DNA of 64,000 bases. Origin: Paramecium pentaurelia. Its lineage: Eukaryota; Ciliophora; Oligohymenophorea; Peniculida; Parameciidae. A program made the position numbers and the translations under genes. Below, piece after piece: positions 23,121-37,100 of the stretch; position 1 is the stretch's first letter; each line of letters starts with the position of its first letter. The stretch spans positions 279,296 to 343,295 of the forward strand of contig CAJJDO010000057.1 of assembly GCA_905183005.1 (NCBI GenBank), given 5' to 3'. Under the pieces are notes generated by a model. That model did no database searches, was not told where the DNA came from, and worked only from the letters and a program-made list of their open reading frames with translations.

Positions 23121-24776
23121 TCATTTATTAAGATATTCATTTTTTATTGATTGAACAACCTGGATCCAATTTATAGGCTTTGCTTCAGCATCCTTAAATT
23201 TATAAAAAAACGATGAAGATTCTAAAATCTTATAATTTCTAAACTTGGTACATAATGAACACCATCTTTTGATATCTTTATTGTATCGTCAATAGGTAAA
23301 TATTTTTTTTCTCCTTTGATAAAATCAATCAATAAACAGGGAGGCTTTAAATATCCAAAAAGTATTGCTATTTATGGAATACAAAACCATCTTTTTGTAT
23401 TTAATTAAATAAAACCAACACATTTGTCGAAATGTTTAAATACTGAATTACAATTTGATTCTGTTGGTGATTGAGTTCGTTCTGTTTTAAAGATTTGGTA
23501 TTTTGGAGAACACTATATTTTTTATGGTTTTATTAATCCATTAGGAATGGGTGTTACAACTTCATCTAGTTCCTCCATTATTGTTTTTAATCTATCTTAT
23601 TTTTTCTTAACTAATTCTTATTTCATCTAAATATTTGCAGGTGTAAACTCCCATAAAATACTTGTTTTACTTTAACTTGGAATAATTTCTTAAAATAATC
23701 CCTAATATTCATATGGAATCTCTATTTAATTTTACCAAGGAATATAGTCTTACTTAATATCCTGAAAATATTAATGTTAAATTATCATTTTTGAATCTTC
23801 ATATCCTAATCTTTCAGATGGATTCAATACTAATAAAGATCTAATTAGATCTTAGGCAGCTTATGGAATTGTATCATCTAATTAATAATTGAGAGTTAAG
23901 ATATTATTAAAAATAGCATTTTCACTAATATCGGTGAAAGGCTATTTTCCATGATAAAACTAGATAAATTTTAAGTTATACTTCATACACTATACAGCCA
24001 AGAGCCCATAAATCAGCCTCTTTAGATGCTCTACTATTATTGAGCATTTCAGGTGAGATGTATTCTGGTGTCCCAACAAAATTTGATCTATATTAAGTTG
24101 ATTCACTTTCAATTTTCTTAATAGATCTTCCATGACTCTACTAAATTTTCTTAATTTAATCTATTAAGTCTGAAGGTTATTTATTTTCTTCAAAAAAAAA
24201 ACTTGTTGCAAAATCAGTCAATTTTAAGTTGTAATTTTTATCTATTAATATATTTTTGGGTTTTAAATCTAGATGAGCTATACCTTCACTATGCAAAAAA
24301 ATTATGGCTTAAGTTATTTGATAAATGTAAACTTTAATGAAATATTCAAGTTCTTCAGATCTAGTATTTCTGTAAAACTAATAAATATCATAAATGATAT
24401 TCCCTAAATCTCCAAAAGGACAATGTTCACTTACAAAGTAGAGGTATTATTTGTCTTAAAAGCTTCCAATAAATTCAACTATGCCTAAAGTTTATATTTA
24501 AATTTTACTCGGATGTTTTTGTGAATACTACTTCATCATATGTCTTTCAATATAAATCTCTGATTATTTGTTTGATAAAGTTATCGATTCCTTATAAATC
24601 TTTTTTATGGCTACTTTACGATTATTTTTTAAGTAAATAGCCTCATAAACTTCAGAATAAGAACCTTAATTATTATTCAAAAATATACCCTCTCCAATAA
24701 GACCGACAATATAGAAACTTTTGATGTTCATCTTCTTTTCTTTTTAAAGTTAGTTCTAAATTTAAAGTCCTTTCAT
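23121..24776 (-). CDS. PDK1-like AGC kinase with C-terminal PH-like domain
   Basis: Exons complement(23121..23228, 23252..23959, 23982..24484, 24509..24664, 24689..24776); introns 23, 22, 24 and 24 nt; 520 aa. Kinase motifs: LIGEGSYSEVYEA, KVAIKKI, HPSIVEFIGSF, HLDLKPKNILI, LTDFATS, NFVGTPEYISPEM, ADLWALGCIVYE, NPSERLGYED. The NFVGT-x-EYISPEM activation segment, the very early P-loop and a C-terminal PH-like domain (KRWFCIPQIAILF ... KDAEAKPINWIQVVQSIKNEY) are the PDK1 layout. In PDK1 these loops read HRD and DFG; here the catalytic loop is HLD (about residues 152-154) and the Mg loop DFA (172-174). The Lys and both Asp remain, so activity is possible but altered. Two introns end in AAG. Expected role: activating other AGC kinases at phosphoinositide membranes. 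Confidence 0.85.
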
Positions 24777-25185
24777 AACAAAAAATTAAATTTATTATAA
24801 AACTATCATACATATTTTTTAATCAATTAGATTATAAATTTTTATTTATCGAACTTTCTTATTTTCCATATAATTAGCATATAAGAAGAAATATTTGAAA
24901 AAAAAATATTTTTTTAAGAATTAATTTTTTTCCTAACATTTTTTTAATCAAACTTGAAATAATTAATTTTAATGGTCTCATCTATTTCATAGTTGCAATA
25001 GTTGTAAATTTAAAAAAAAATAAGGACTAAATAATTATCTAAGTGAATAAATAATATTAACTTATTAGAAATTTTTAGTCTTTATTATTTAATTTTAATT
25101 ATTAAAAAAAGATAGGAATATCTTCTTTAAAATATAAAATATAAAAATTATTAAATTATATTAATATTTTATTCTCTAAATTTAA
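24777..25185. other. Intergenic, nothing recognised
   Basis: About 410 bp of AT-rich DNA upstream of the PDK1-like gene and downstream of the giant surface-protein gene; no gene seen. Confidence 0.4.
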
Positions 25186-28100
25186 TCAATCTTGTGGAGC
25201 CTCTATGGGTTGTTAATCTGTTATATTTGCTTTAAAGAACTCGTTGTCTACTTTTTGATTTCTGGCAGCCATTAGTTTAGCCAATTTAAGCTTCTTATAG
25301 TAAAGAAGTGCAGCTATTAACAATGAAACACCAACAACAGAACAAACTACAGCTACAACAATAGTAACTGTTGCAGAATTGTTTTCAGATTTCTTAATGG
25401 ATTTTTAGATGGTTCCTGGATTAGTAGAATTGTTATTTCCATTATTTGAAGTGTCTTATTAATTAACTCCTTCATCAGTAACTAATACCAAATCATCATC
25501 ATTATTTGAATTACCATTTCCATTGTTATTGTTATTATTACCATTATTATTGCCATTATTATTACCACTATTATTTCCATTATTATTGCCATTATTATTA
25601 CCATTAGTATTTGTATTGCCTCCTGGAACTAAAATAATTTCTAAAAAATATAAATTATAATAATACCTGATGTTTATTCGGTGCTCTTGAAATTAAGTTC
25701 AGAAATTGAAGAAATGGTAGTGGATTCATGTTTGATACCAACAACTCCTAATTATTACAACTCCTCTGAAATTCCTAATGATTCTAGTTTACTAGCCATT
25801 TCAGCTAATCTTGATTAAGATTGTTTGCCTTCAGAAGTACCAATTTCTGCAGAATCTGCAATACCCCAATCAATAACAACAGACTCAACTGCAGATTCTT
25901 CCAAAAATCTTCTTCTGTATTTCTTGGTTCCAATAATGAAATAGTTATAAGGATCTCCTCCTAATTGTGCCCTTGCATATTATAGGAATTTATCACCAAA
26001 GAATTCTGATGTTTTAATTTCAAGTCTTGTTGAAACTTAAAGTGTATTCTTCAATGCTATTCTAATCTTGCAATCCAATTTACCTGTCAAAACAAAATGA
26101 ATTGTTCTATTTTCAAAGTAGTAATTATTGGCACCACATTGATTAGTCATTGTCATAAGATCATGATGTTTATTATGAGTTGTAAGTCCTGGTTAAATAA
26201 CTTTATTATTGACCATGACTTAAATAATTTATGGAACAGAGAATTACCATTTCAAAATAACCCAATCTTCTGGACTACCTGCTTCTGATCTCTTTGATAA
26301 CCAATATTCAGATGTAGTTGGATTCATACCAGCATTTGTCATATTAATCACTGTATTCACTGTTACTAAACCAACAAATTTAGATTCTCTCAAATTTAAT
26401 GGTTCAGGACCATCCCAACTCCACTCAGCATAACTATTAATTTCATTAAAGAATAATCCATCTGTCAATTTAATTGGTGAATATAATCTCTTATTAAAGT
26501 CTGCAGCAGTACTCATAAACATTAATACAGTAGCTTATCTGCCTGGACACCAATATCCATTCCAAGATTCTTGTCTTGAACAATAAGTTACATTTGGTCC
26601 AAAGTATGTGTTATTACCAATACCTTATCCAATTTCTCCAAAGAAATGACCAGTTTAATCTTCAACTAAAAAGTTTATTTATCCTGTGCATTCAAATGAA
26701 CCACATCCTCCAAACCATCCTATTTTACTATAATTTGGATTTCTAGTTTTGTATAATAAAGCACTAAATTCACAATTGGTGCATGGAGAATTAACTAAAT
26801 AATGTTATCCTGTCATATCATGTGCTCCATGATGTTATCTAAAAGCAGCATTATTCTAGCATCTTGGTATATTATCATAAGTTAATCTAAAGTTATGGAA
26901 TTCAACATTTGATAAGTAAACTCTGAGATCAACTCTTTAAATTGTACAAATTGTATCAAATGCAGAAGAGGGCTTAGATGAAATAGGAGGGAATGCTGAT
27001 GAAGTTAAAGTACCCATTTAAATACCCATACTACCTCTACAATTAGGATTAAGAGATGCAGAATAGCATTTCACACATTCAGGTCTAGCCAAAGCTGAAA
27101 TGAATATATTATTTAGCTTCATTTTATTGTCTTATATGCTATTTGGAGCAGGTTTCAAAGCTATGCCTCTATCATTCTCAACTACTATTGATTTCTCAAG
27201 TTATATCTATTCACTGTAAACAGCATACATTATACCAACTTCACTATGATGTGCATATAATCCTGATATATATGAGCATTAACCTTCTGGATCTTATCTG
27301 ACACCAAAACAAGCTAATACTGTTCCTGAACAATGATTGTTATAGAATGATGATTAATATGAATCAGAGCATTTACTTGCCATAACAAAGAAACCAGTAT
27401 CTTAAGAACCTTATCCAACATTTCCAGATACATCAACAATATCTCTTGTCATTTAAGTTGGTGTTAATTCATCCATGTAAACAAAGTTACCAAATACTGC
27501 CCAATTTGCAATACCACCATCAGATAATATCCTCTTTTTAACATAGATCAATGCATTATTCTAGAATTTCACAAATTAACTGTTATTAATCTATACCAAA
27601 GCTTTGATACCATTAAAGAATATGTTATTCTTTATTGTAATGTATTAGGAATTTTAAACTGTCATTAACATGCCTGTAGTATCATGGAATGAACATCCTA
27701 CAACTTCACTTGGAGTCTTAATAATATCACTATTTAGATTTCTAAAATCTAATCCACTTCTTTGTGTATCATATTGACCACAATTATTAAATTCAACACC
27801 ATGTAAAACAGCGTATCCTCTTCTTGGGAATCCTAAATTAGCTTCAGGTTCTTCAAATTAATAAATTAACACTCTGCATCCTAAACCATGAATACTAGGT
27901 CCTCCTTCAATCTTAATCTTTCTAGTTAAATGTCCAACAACAGCTCTCATATCTAATTGTCCAATTCCAGGCTTATCAATAGTTACAGAAGGAGCTCCAT
28001 AGTGATCAAATTCAAGAGCTTAATCTAAAGTTATAACACATCCAGAAATAGATGCAATAGATCTCTTCTCTCTTTATTCTGGGTCACTACCTGAAGGACC

Positions 28101-31100
28101 AAATACTATTTCATCACCAACAGCCCATCCAGCACATTCAGCAACAGTAACAGTAGTTGCACCAGCATCTGCATAAACAACTAATCTAGTCCATACTGTT
28201 CCAGGTGGAGTTGAATATAATTCCATAGCTCTAGTAACAGCAAGTACTTTATTTCCAACATCTAAATTAGCATCAATTACTAATGGATTATCTCCAAATT
28301 CACCATTCAATATAATATTAATCTTTCCAGGGAATGGATGAGTTGAATTACCAGCTAATAGTTTACCTGATCTAACCCAGATTCTCTCTGCTTCTAATTT
28401 AGTGGATGCTCTTCTCTCATCAAAAATAAGTGATCCCAAAATAGTTAAATTAGCAAGTTTAGGAGGATCTACATCTAAGATAACTTGGTATCCTCCTTAT
28501 ACAATTGGACTATCTCCTTCGACAGGTACTTTGTTATCTATCCAAGTAGTAGGATCACTCCAATATCTATATCCATCTTCTAATGGTACATCTCCTAAAC
28601 TATCACATTCTTCTCTGCAAATAACTCCTCTGACTTCAACATATTCATATTACTTCTTATTCTTACCAGATAAGCAAAGGAAGAACAATTTATTTGTTCT
28701 ATCATTAAACCAATCACCCTAATTACATGTCTTAGTATCTGGAATTTATTCCAATTTTGTGTAATTAACTGGGAATTATCCTCCTATGTTTCTCATGATA
28801 TCAAATGTTTCTCTATTGGCAGAATAATTGAATCTAAGAATAACAGCATCATCAACTTAATTAAAGTATGGGGATGCAAAGATACCCATACTTAATGGAT
28901 CACTTGCTCCGAATTTGAAATGAACATTATAAGTGAAACCAGTAGCAAATACACTTGCAAATGATTATTTAACATCTTTACTCTTCTTTATAATTTTCAT
29001 AGTTTCAGCTTCTATATATTTACTTTCATCAATTGAAGCATCCATTTTGAGTGCAATATTAGTGCTATCTAATCTAAAGAGCTTCATATCAGTTCCTGTG
29101 AAATCTTGAGTAGGAGTAGGATTATTGACCAAAACATCCCTTATTGTAACTTAATTCATAGCACAAATAATAGAATTATCCCAATAAGCTTCTGGATGAT
29201 TAACACATCCTGGAATACCATCAATATGTTTCTTATAAGGTATAATATATGCTCCTCCAGTAACTCCTGAAATAGAACCATCTTAATCCCAAAAGATTTC
29301 TCTTCTATGTTTCTACCAAAAGATACGATTAGCTGAATCAGAATTAAATACTTTGATATTCAAGAATTAAGTATTTTTACCACCTTATACCCNAATCTAA
29401 AGTTATAACACATCCAGAAATAGATGCAATAGATCTCTTCTCTCTTTATTCTGGGTCACTACCTGAAGGACCAAATACTATTTCATCACCAACAGCCCAT
29501 CCAGCACATTCAGCAACAGTAACAGTAGTTGCACCAGCATCTGCATAAACAACTAATCTAGTCCATACTGTTCCAGGTGGAGTTGAATATAATTCCATAG
29601 CTCTAGTAACAGCAAGTACTTTATTTCCAACATCTAAATTAGCATCAATTACTAATGGATTATCTCCAAATTCACCATTCAATATAATATTAATCTTTCC
29701 AGGGAATGGATGAGTTGAATTACCAGCTAATAGTTTACCTGATCTAACCCAGATTCTCTCTGCTTCTAATTTAGTGGATGCTCTTCTCTCATCAAAAATA
29801 AGTGATCCCAAAATAGTTAAATTAGCAAGTTTAGGAGGATCTACATCTAAGATAACTTGGTATCCTCCTTATACAATTGGACTATCTCCTTCGACAGGTA
29901 CTTTGTTATCTATCCAAGTAGTAGGATCACTCCAATATCTATATCCATCTTCTAATGGTACATCTCCTAAACTATCACATTCTTCTCTGCAAATAACTCC
30001 TCTGACTTCAACATATTCATATTACTTCTTATTCTTACCAGATAAGCAAAGGAAGAACAATTTATTTGTTCTATCATTAAACCAATCACCCTAATTACAT
30101 GTCTTAGTATCTGGAATTTATTCCAATTTTGTGTAATTAACTGGGAATTATCCTCCTATGTTTCTCATGATATCAAATGTTTCTCTATTGGCAGAATAAT
30201 TGAATCTAAGAATAACAGCATCATCAACTTAATTAAAGTATGGGGATGCAAAGATACCCATACTTAATGGATCACTTGCTCCGAATTTGAAATGAACATT
30301 ATAAGTGAAACCAGTAGCAAATACACTTGCAAATGATTATTTAACATCTTTACTCTTCTTTATAATTTTCATAGTTTCAGCTTCTATATATTTACTTTCA
30401 TCAATTGAAGCATCCATTTTGAGTGCAATATTAGTGCTATCTAATCTAAAGAGCTTCATATCAGTTCCTGTGAAATCTTGAGTAGGAGTAGGATTATTGA
30501 CCAAAACATCCCTTATTGTAACTTAATTCATAGCACAAATAATAGAATTATCCCAATAAGCTTCTGGATGATTAACACATCCTGGAATACCATCAATATG
30601 TTTCTTATAAGGTATAATATATGCTCCTCCAGTAACTCCTGAAATAGAACCATCTTAATCCCAAAAGATTTCTCTTCTATGTTTCTACCAAAAGATACGA
30701 TTAGCTGAATCAGAATTAAATACTTTGATATTCAAGAATTAAGTATTTTTACCACCTTATACCCATAATTTCATATTCCAACATACAGAGCATGATTCAA
30801 TTATAGCAGAATTACTTCCATAATTATAAATTCTGATATTTTTAGCTAAGAATCCATTTGTTCTTGGTACGACCAGAGCTCTTGATCCATCATAATAAGT
30901 ATCATCAGGATTTGCATTATTATTTGATTTACCAATAATTAAAGCATTATCTAAAACAGCTCCTTCAATTGAGTAATTACCTTTGTGAGCTTAGAAACCA
31001 GCAAATTTGGAATCAGCAATCATAATATCCTTGAAATAAATGTTACCCAATTCTTCTCCTAAAATACCACACTCATTATTTTTCCAAGTATAGAATTTTT

Positions 31101-34100
31101 CAAAAACTGCTTAAAGACTTGGATTGTCTAAAAATGGTTAATCATTAGCCCAATTATTTGGATCAATACAAGGGAATTTTCTTGGTGCCATTTAGAAAAT
31201 ACGAAGACCAAATCTACCATTTGAATGTGCCCAATTATCCTTAAACTCAAGTATATTTAATCCTGGAGGACAAATATCTGAAGTAGCTGATGGACCATCT
31301 GGATTTGTTTTAATTTCATACCAAAATCCATACCATTCTGAACCTCCTGATCTATTTCTTCTTAATATATTTTATGGATTTGTAACCCAAAAAGTAGCTA
31401 CAGTAATATCTGTTTATAACATGATCCAACTTTATTTAGTACTTGCAACAAGATTATCTTCAACGACATTATTGGTTTCAATACCATCTTCAAAGAATAT
31501 GGCATGTCCAAAAGTATTGTAACAAACGTTCTTTTAAACTTTCAAATAATGAACACCATGAATAGTTAAACAACGAGCATAACAATCATGAATAGCATTA
31601 CCAACAACATATGATTCATCTACTTCTCCATTCAAGTGGAAATGAACAGGATATCTACCAATAATTCTTGGTTAACCACCATATCTGAATTCTGCATATG
31701 ATATTTTACCAATTGATCCTTTCTCAGCTCTTCCATGAATCATTAAATGATAACCATATTTCAAATCTGATTCTTCACCTTGAATAACAATATTTCTAGT
31801 TAATAAACCTACTTCAACTTTCATAGGGAATTAATCTGTTCCATAAGTTTCAACAGCTGAATAATGTTTATGAGTAAGCGGTTAATCAAGAGTCAAAGTT
31901 TTTTTGTCAGCACTAACAGCAGTAATATATCTTTTTTCACTTTGCATATGTTCAACTTCACTTGAAGTAATAACAATTTATTCACCAACTTACCAGTCTA
32001 CTACATCATCTACTGTAATTTGAGTTGCTCCAGCTTATGCAGTGCTTGATAAAAGTGTCCATGTAGGAGTTCTCTCTTTTCCATGAATAGTTAATTAACA
32101 TTAATGGCATCCTAAGACTTTATTACCCATAGCAGGCATTTAAACATCTTCTTCAACACCATATAAAGTAATCTATACTTTATGTTAATGAGCCACCTAT
32201 TCTGTACCTATGTTGAATTTTCCTTCTCTAATAACAATAAAATGAGCATCCATAGATGTATCTAATTCATCAGAGAATGTGAGAGTTCCTTCAACTAAAA
32301 CTTACATTAACTTAGGTGTTTTAACATCAACTATCAAAGTTTATCCAGCATTAACAATAACAGAATCTCCATTTCCTGGATATTCATATCCACCCCAAGT
32401 ATTAATATCTGACCATTTAGTAGCATAAATGAATTATTGATTGTTAACTGCCAAGTTACCATTAACTCTAACTTAAAATACTCCATTTAATTATGTTTAT
32501 TCTAGATCTTTAACTCCAGTTTTACATACAATTTAAGTTGCTGTAACACTTTAGATAGCACATGTGACTCCATCTATAGTTACTGTAGTTTATGCATTTA
32601 CAAATCCAGTACCAGTAATTGTAATAACTGCTTCTTCAGTGAATCTGCCTGTAGCTGGACTGACAGTATTAACAACTGGAACACTATTTGATGAGTAACT
32701 AACAGCATTTGATACTGTACCAATAGCTTATCCATTTACTGAGATTTCTGCATTACATGATGTTGGAACAGAGTATGCATTATTACTATTTGATAAGACC
32801 CATCCTTTTAATTCAATTTCTGCTAATTAACAAGATGAACCACTTGAACCTCTTGAATCAAATAATCTGATTGCTTTAATTCCTGTGATATCAGATTGAG
32901 GCACATAAATATTCCAACCAGTATGTACAGTTTAATCAACTGTTAATAAAGTCTACCAAGTAGTACCATCTGTTGTATATTAGAATACTGCATCTTTCAA
33001 TTGAATTGCTTATTTATCAATTCTTGGAATATATCTCAATTAATGTAATTTTAAAACTCTACTTGATCCAAAGTCAACTTGGATATAACAATTTGAAGCT
33101 GCACTAGAAGTATAATAAGTTGATTATAGTAAATCAAAGAAGTTAGAAACTGAAGTTGCTGTATCAGCTAATAATGTAACTTCTGATGGTTTAATATATC
33201 TTGCAGGTTCTTATAAGGCAGAATATTAATTTAAAACAGATGTTGTCAATAATTTTGGAGCTTCACATGATAGTGTTGTATATGTTGCACTTGTTATAGG
33301 ACAATTAAATCCACAGACTTTGACTGAATTTTAATCTTTGACTGAATCAAAACCAGTTCCTGTAAATGTTACAGTAGCACCACCAGCATAGGATACTGAT
33401 GGATTATTTGAAGTTGGTTGAGCTGTGCTAACAATTAATTTCTATTTAGTAACATCACTAATATAAGCATATTTAGTATCAACTAATAAGTTAATTGAGT
33501 AAACTCCTGCAGGTAAACTTGAAAAAGTAGCTGTTACTGAAGTATCAGATAATGCTGAAGTAGTTCCAACAATCTTATGACCCATGTGTTCCAATGTCAC
33601 TACAATAGTAGTACCAGTAAGTCTGATACCAGTGAATACAAGAACAATNCTCCTGATCTATTTCTTCTTAATATATTTTATGGATTTGTAACCCAATAAG
33701 TAGCTACAGTAATATCTGTTTATAACATGATCCAACTTTATTTAGTACTTGCAACAAGATTATCTTCAACGACATTATTTGTTTCAATACCATCTTCAAA
33801 GAATATGGCATGTCCAAAAGTATTGTAACAAACGTTCTTTTAAACTTTCAAATAATGAACACCATGAATAGTTAAACAACGAGCATAACAATCATGAATA
33901 GCATTACCAACAACATATGATTCATCTACTTCTCCATTCAAGTGGAAATGAACAGGATATCTACCAATAATTCTTGGTTAACCACCATATCTGAATTCTG
34001 CATATGATATTTTACCAATTGATCCTTTCTCAGCTCTTCCATGAATCATTAAATGATAACCATATTTCAAATCTGATTCTTCACCTTGAATAACAATATT

Positions 34101-37100
34101 TCTAGTTAATAAACCTACTTCAACTTTCATAGGGAATTAATCTGTTCCATAAGTTTCAACAGCTGAATAATGTTTATGAGTAAGTGGTTAATCAAGAGTC
34201 AAAGTTTTTTTGTCAGCACTAACAGCAGTAATATATCTTTTTTCACTTTGCATATGTTCAACTTCACTTGAAGTAATAACAATTTATTCACCAACTTACC
34301 AGTCTACTACATCATCTACTGTAATTTGAGTTGCTCCAGCTTATGCAGTGCTTGATAAAAGTGTCCATGTAGGAGTTCTCTCTTTTCCATGAATAGTTAA
34401 TTAACATTAATGGCATCCTAAGACTTTATTACCCATAGCAGGCATTTAAACATCTTCTTCAACACCATATAAAGTAATCTATACTTTATGTTAATGAGCC
34501 ACCTATTCTGTACCTATGTTGAATTTTCCTTCTCTAATAACAATAAAATGAGCATCCATAGATGTATCTAATTCATCAGAGAATGTGAGAGTTCCTTCAA
34601 CTAAAACTTACATTAACTTAGGTGTTTTAACATCAACTATCAAAGTTTATCCAGCATTAACAATAACAGAATCTCCATTTCCTGGATATTCATATCCACC
34701 CCAAGTATTAATATCTGACCATTTAGTAGCATAAATGAATTATTGATTGTTAACTGCCAAGTTACCATTAACTCTAACTTAAAATACTCCATTTAATTAT
34801 GTTTATTCTAGATCTTTAACTCCAGTTTTACATACAATTTAAGTTGCTGTAACACTTTAGATAGCACATGTAACTCCATCAATAGTTACTGTAGTTTATG
34901 CATTTACAAATCCAGTACCAGTAATTGTAATAACTGCTTCTTCAGTGAATCTGCCTGTAGCTGGACTGACAGTATTAACAACTGGAACACTATTTGATGA
35001 GTAACTAACAGCATTTGATACTGTACCAATAGCTTATCCATTTACTGAGATTTCTGCATTACATGATGTTGGAACAGAGTATGCATTATTACTATTTGAT
35101 AAGACCCATCCTTTTAATTCAATTTCTGCTAATTAACAAGATGAACCACTTGAACCTCTTGAATCAAATAATCTGATTGCTTTAATTCCTGTGATATCAG
35201 ATTGAGGCACATAAATATTCCAACCAGTATGTACAGTTTAATCAACTGTTAATAAAGTCTACCAAGTAGTACCATCTGTTGTATATTAGAATACTGCATC
35301 TTTCAATTGAATTGCTTATTTATCAATTCTTGGAATATATCTCAATTAATGTAATTTTAAAACTCTACTTGATCCAAAGTCAACTTGGATATAACAATTT
35401 GAAGCTGCACTAGAAGTATAATAAGTTGATTATAGTAAATCAAAGAAGTTAGAAACTGAAGTTGCTGTATCAGCTAATAATGTAACTTCTGATGGTTTAA
35501 TATATCTTGCAGGTTCTTATAAGGCAGAATATTAATTTAAAACAGATGTTGTCAATAATTTTGGAGCTTCACATGATAGTGTTGTATATGTTGCACTTGT
35601 TATAGGACAATTAAATCCACAGACTTTGACTGAATTTTAATCTTTGACTGAATCAAAACCAGTTCCTGTAAATGTTACAGTAGCACCACCAGCATAGGAT
35701 ACTGATGGATTATTTGAAGTTGGTTGAGCTGTGCTAACAATTAATTTCTATTTAGTAACATCACTAATATAAGCATATTTAGTATCAACTAATAAGTTAA
35801 TTGAGTAAACTCCTGCAGGTAAACTTGAAAAAGTAGCTGTTACTGAAGTATCAGATAATGCTGAAGTAGTTCCAACAATCTTATGACCCATGTGTTCCAA
35901 TGTCACTACAATAGTAGTACCAGTAAGTCTGATACCAGTGAATACAAGAACAATATTTCCTGCTGTGGCTAAATAAGNTTTTTTGTCAGCACTAACAGCA
36001 GTAATATATCTTTTTTCACTTTGCATATGTTCAACTTCACTTGAAGTAATAACAATTTATTCACCAACTTACCAGTCTACTACATCATCTACTGTAATTT
36101 GAGTTGCTCCAGCTTATGCAGTGCTTGATAAAAGTGTCCATGTAGGAGTTCTCTCTTTTCCATGAATAGTTAATTAACATTAATGGCATCCTAAGACTTT
36201 ATTACCCATAGCAGGCATTTAAACATCTTCTTCAACACCATATAAAGTAATCTATACTTTATGTTAATGAGCCACCTATTCTGTACCTATGTTGAATTTT
36301 CCTTCTCTAATAACAATAAAATGAGCATCCATAGATGTATCTAATTCATCAGAGAATGTGAGAGTTCCTTCAACTAAAACTTACATTAACTTAGGTGTTT
36401 TAACATCAACTATCAAAGTTTATCCAGCATTAACAATAACAGAATCTCCATTTCCTGGATATTCATATCCACCCCAAGTATTAATATCTGACCATTTAGT
36501 AGCATAAATGAATTATTGATTGTTAACTGCCAAGTTACCATTAACTCTAACTTAAAATACTCCATTTAATTATGTTTATTCTAGATCTTTAACTCCAGTT
36601 TTACATACAATTTAAGTTGCTGTAACACTTTAGATAGCACATGTGACTCCATCTATAGTTACTGTAGTTTATGCATTTACAAATCCAGTACCAGTAATTG
36701 TAATAACTGCTTCTTCAGTGAATCTGCCTGTAGCTGGACTGACAGTATTAACAACTGGAACACTATTTGATGAGTAACTAACAGCATTTGATACTGTACC
36801 AATAGCTTATCCATTTACTGAGATTTCTGCATTACATGATGTTGGAACAGAGTATGCATTATTACTATTTGATAAGACCCATCCTTTTAATTCAATTTCT
36901 GCTAATTAACAAGATGAACCACTTGAACCTCTTGAATCAAATAATCTGATTGCTTTAATTCCTGTGATATCAGATTGAGGCACATAAATATTCCAACCAG
37001 TATGTACAGTTTAATCAACTGTTAATAAAGTCTACCAAGTAGTACCATCTGTTGTATATTAGAATACTGCATCTTTCAATTGAATTGCTTATTTATCAAT

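Noticed and set aside
25497..25620. Repeat array that could look like a CRISPR or satellite
   Set aside because: Units encode Asn/Gly in frame with the surface protein and there are no spacers.
28402..28722. Open frame on the plus strand (and its copy at 29774-30094)
   Set aside because: It is the antisense shadow of the G8 domain of the giant minus-strand gene; both copies are from the duplicated block.
28022..30764. Duplicated block read as a transposon or tandem gene expansion
   Set aside because: No terminal inverted repeats, no target-site duplication, apparently identical copies, an N at the junction and a length that breaks the reading frame.
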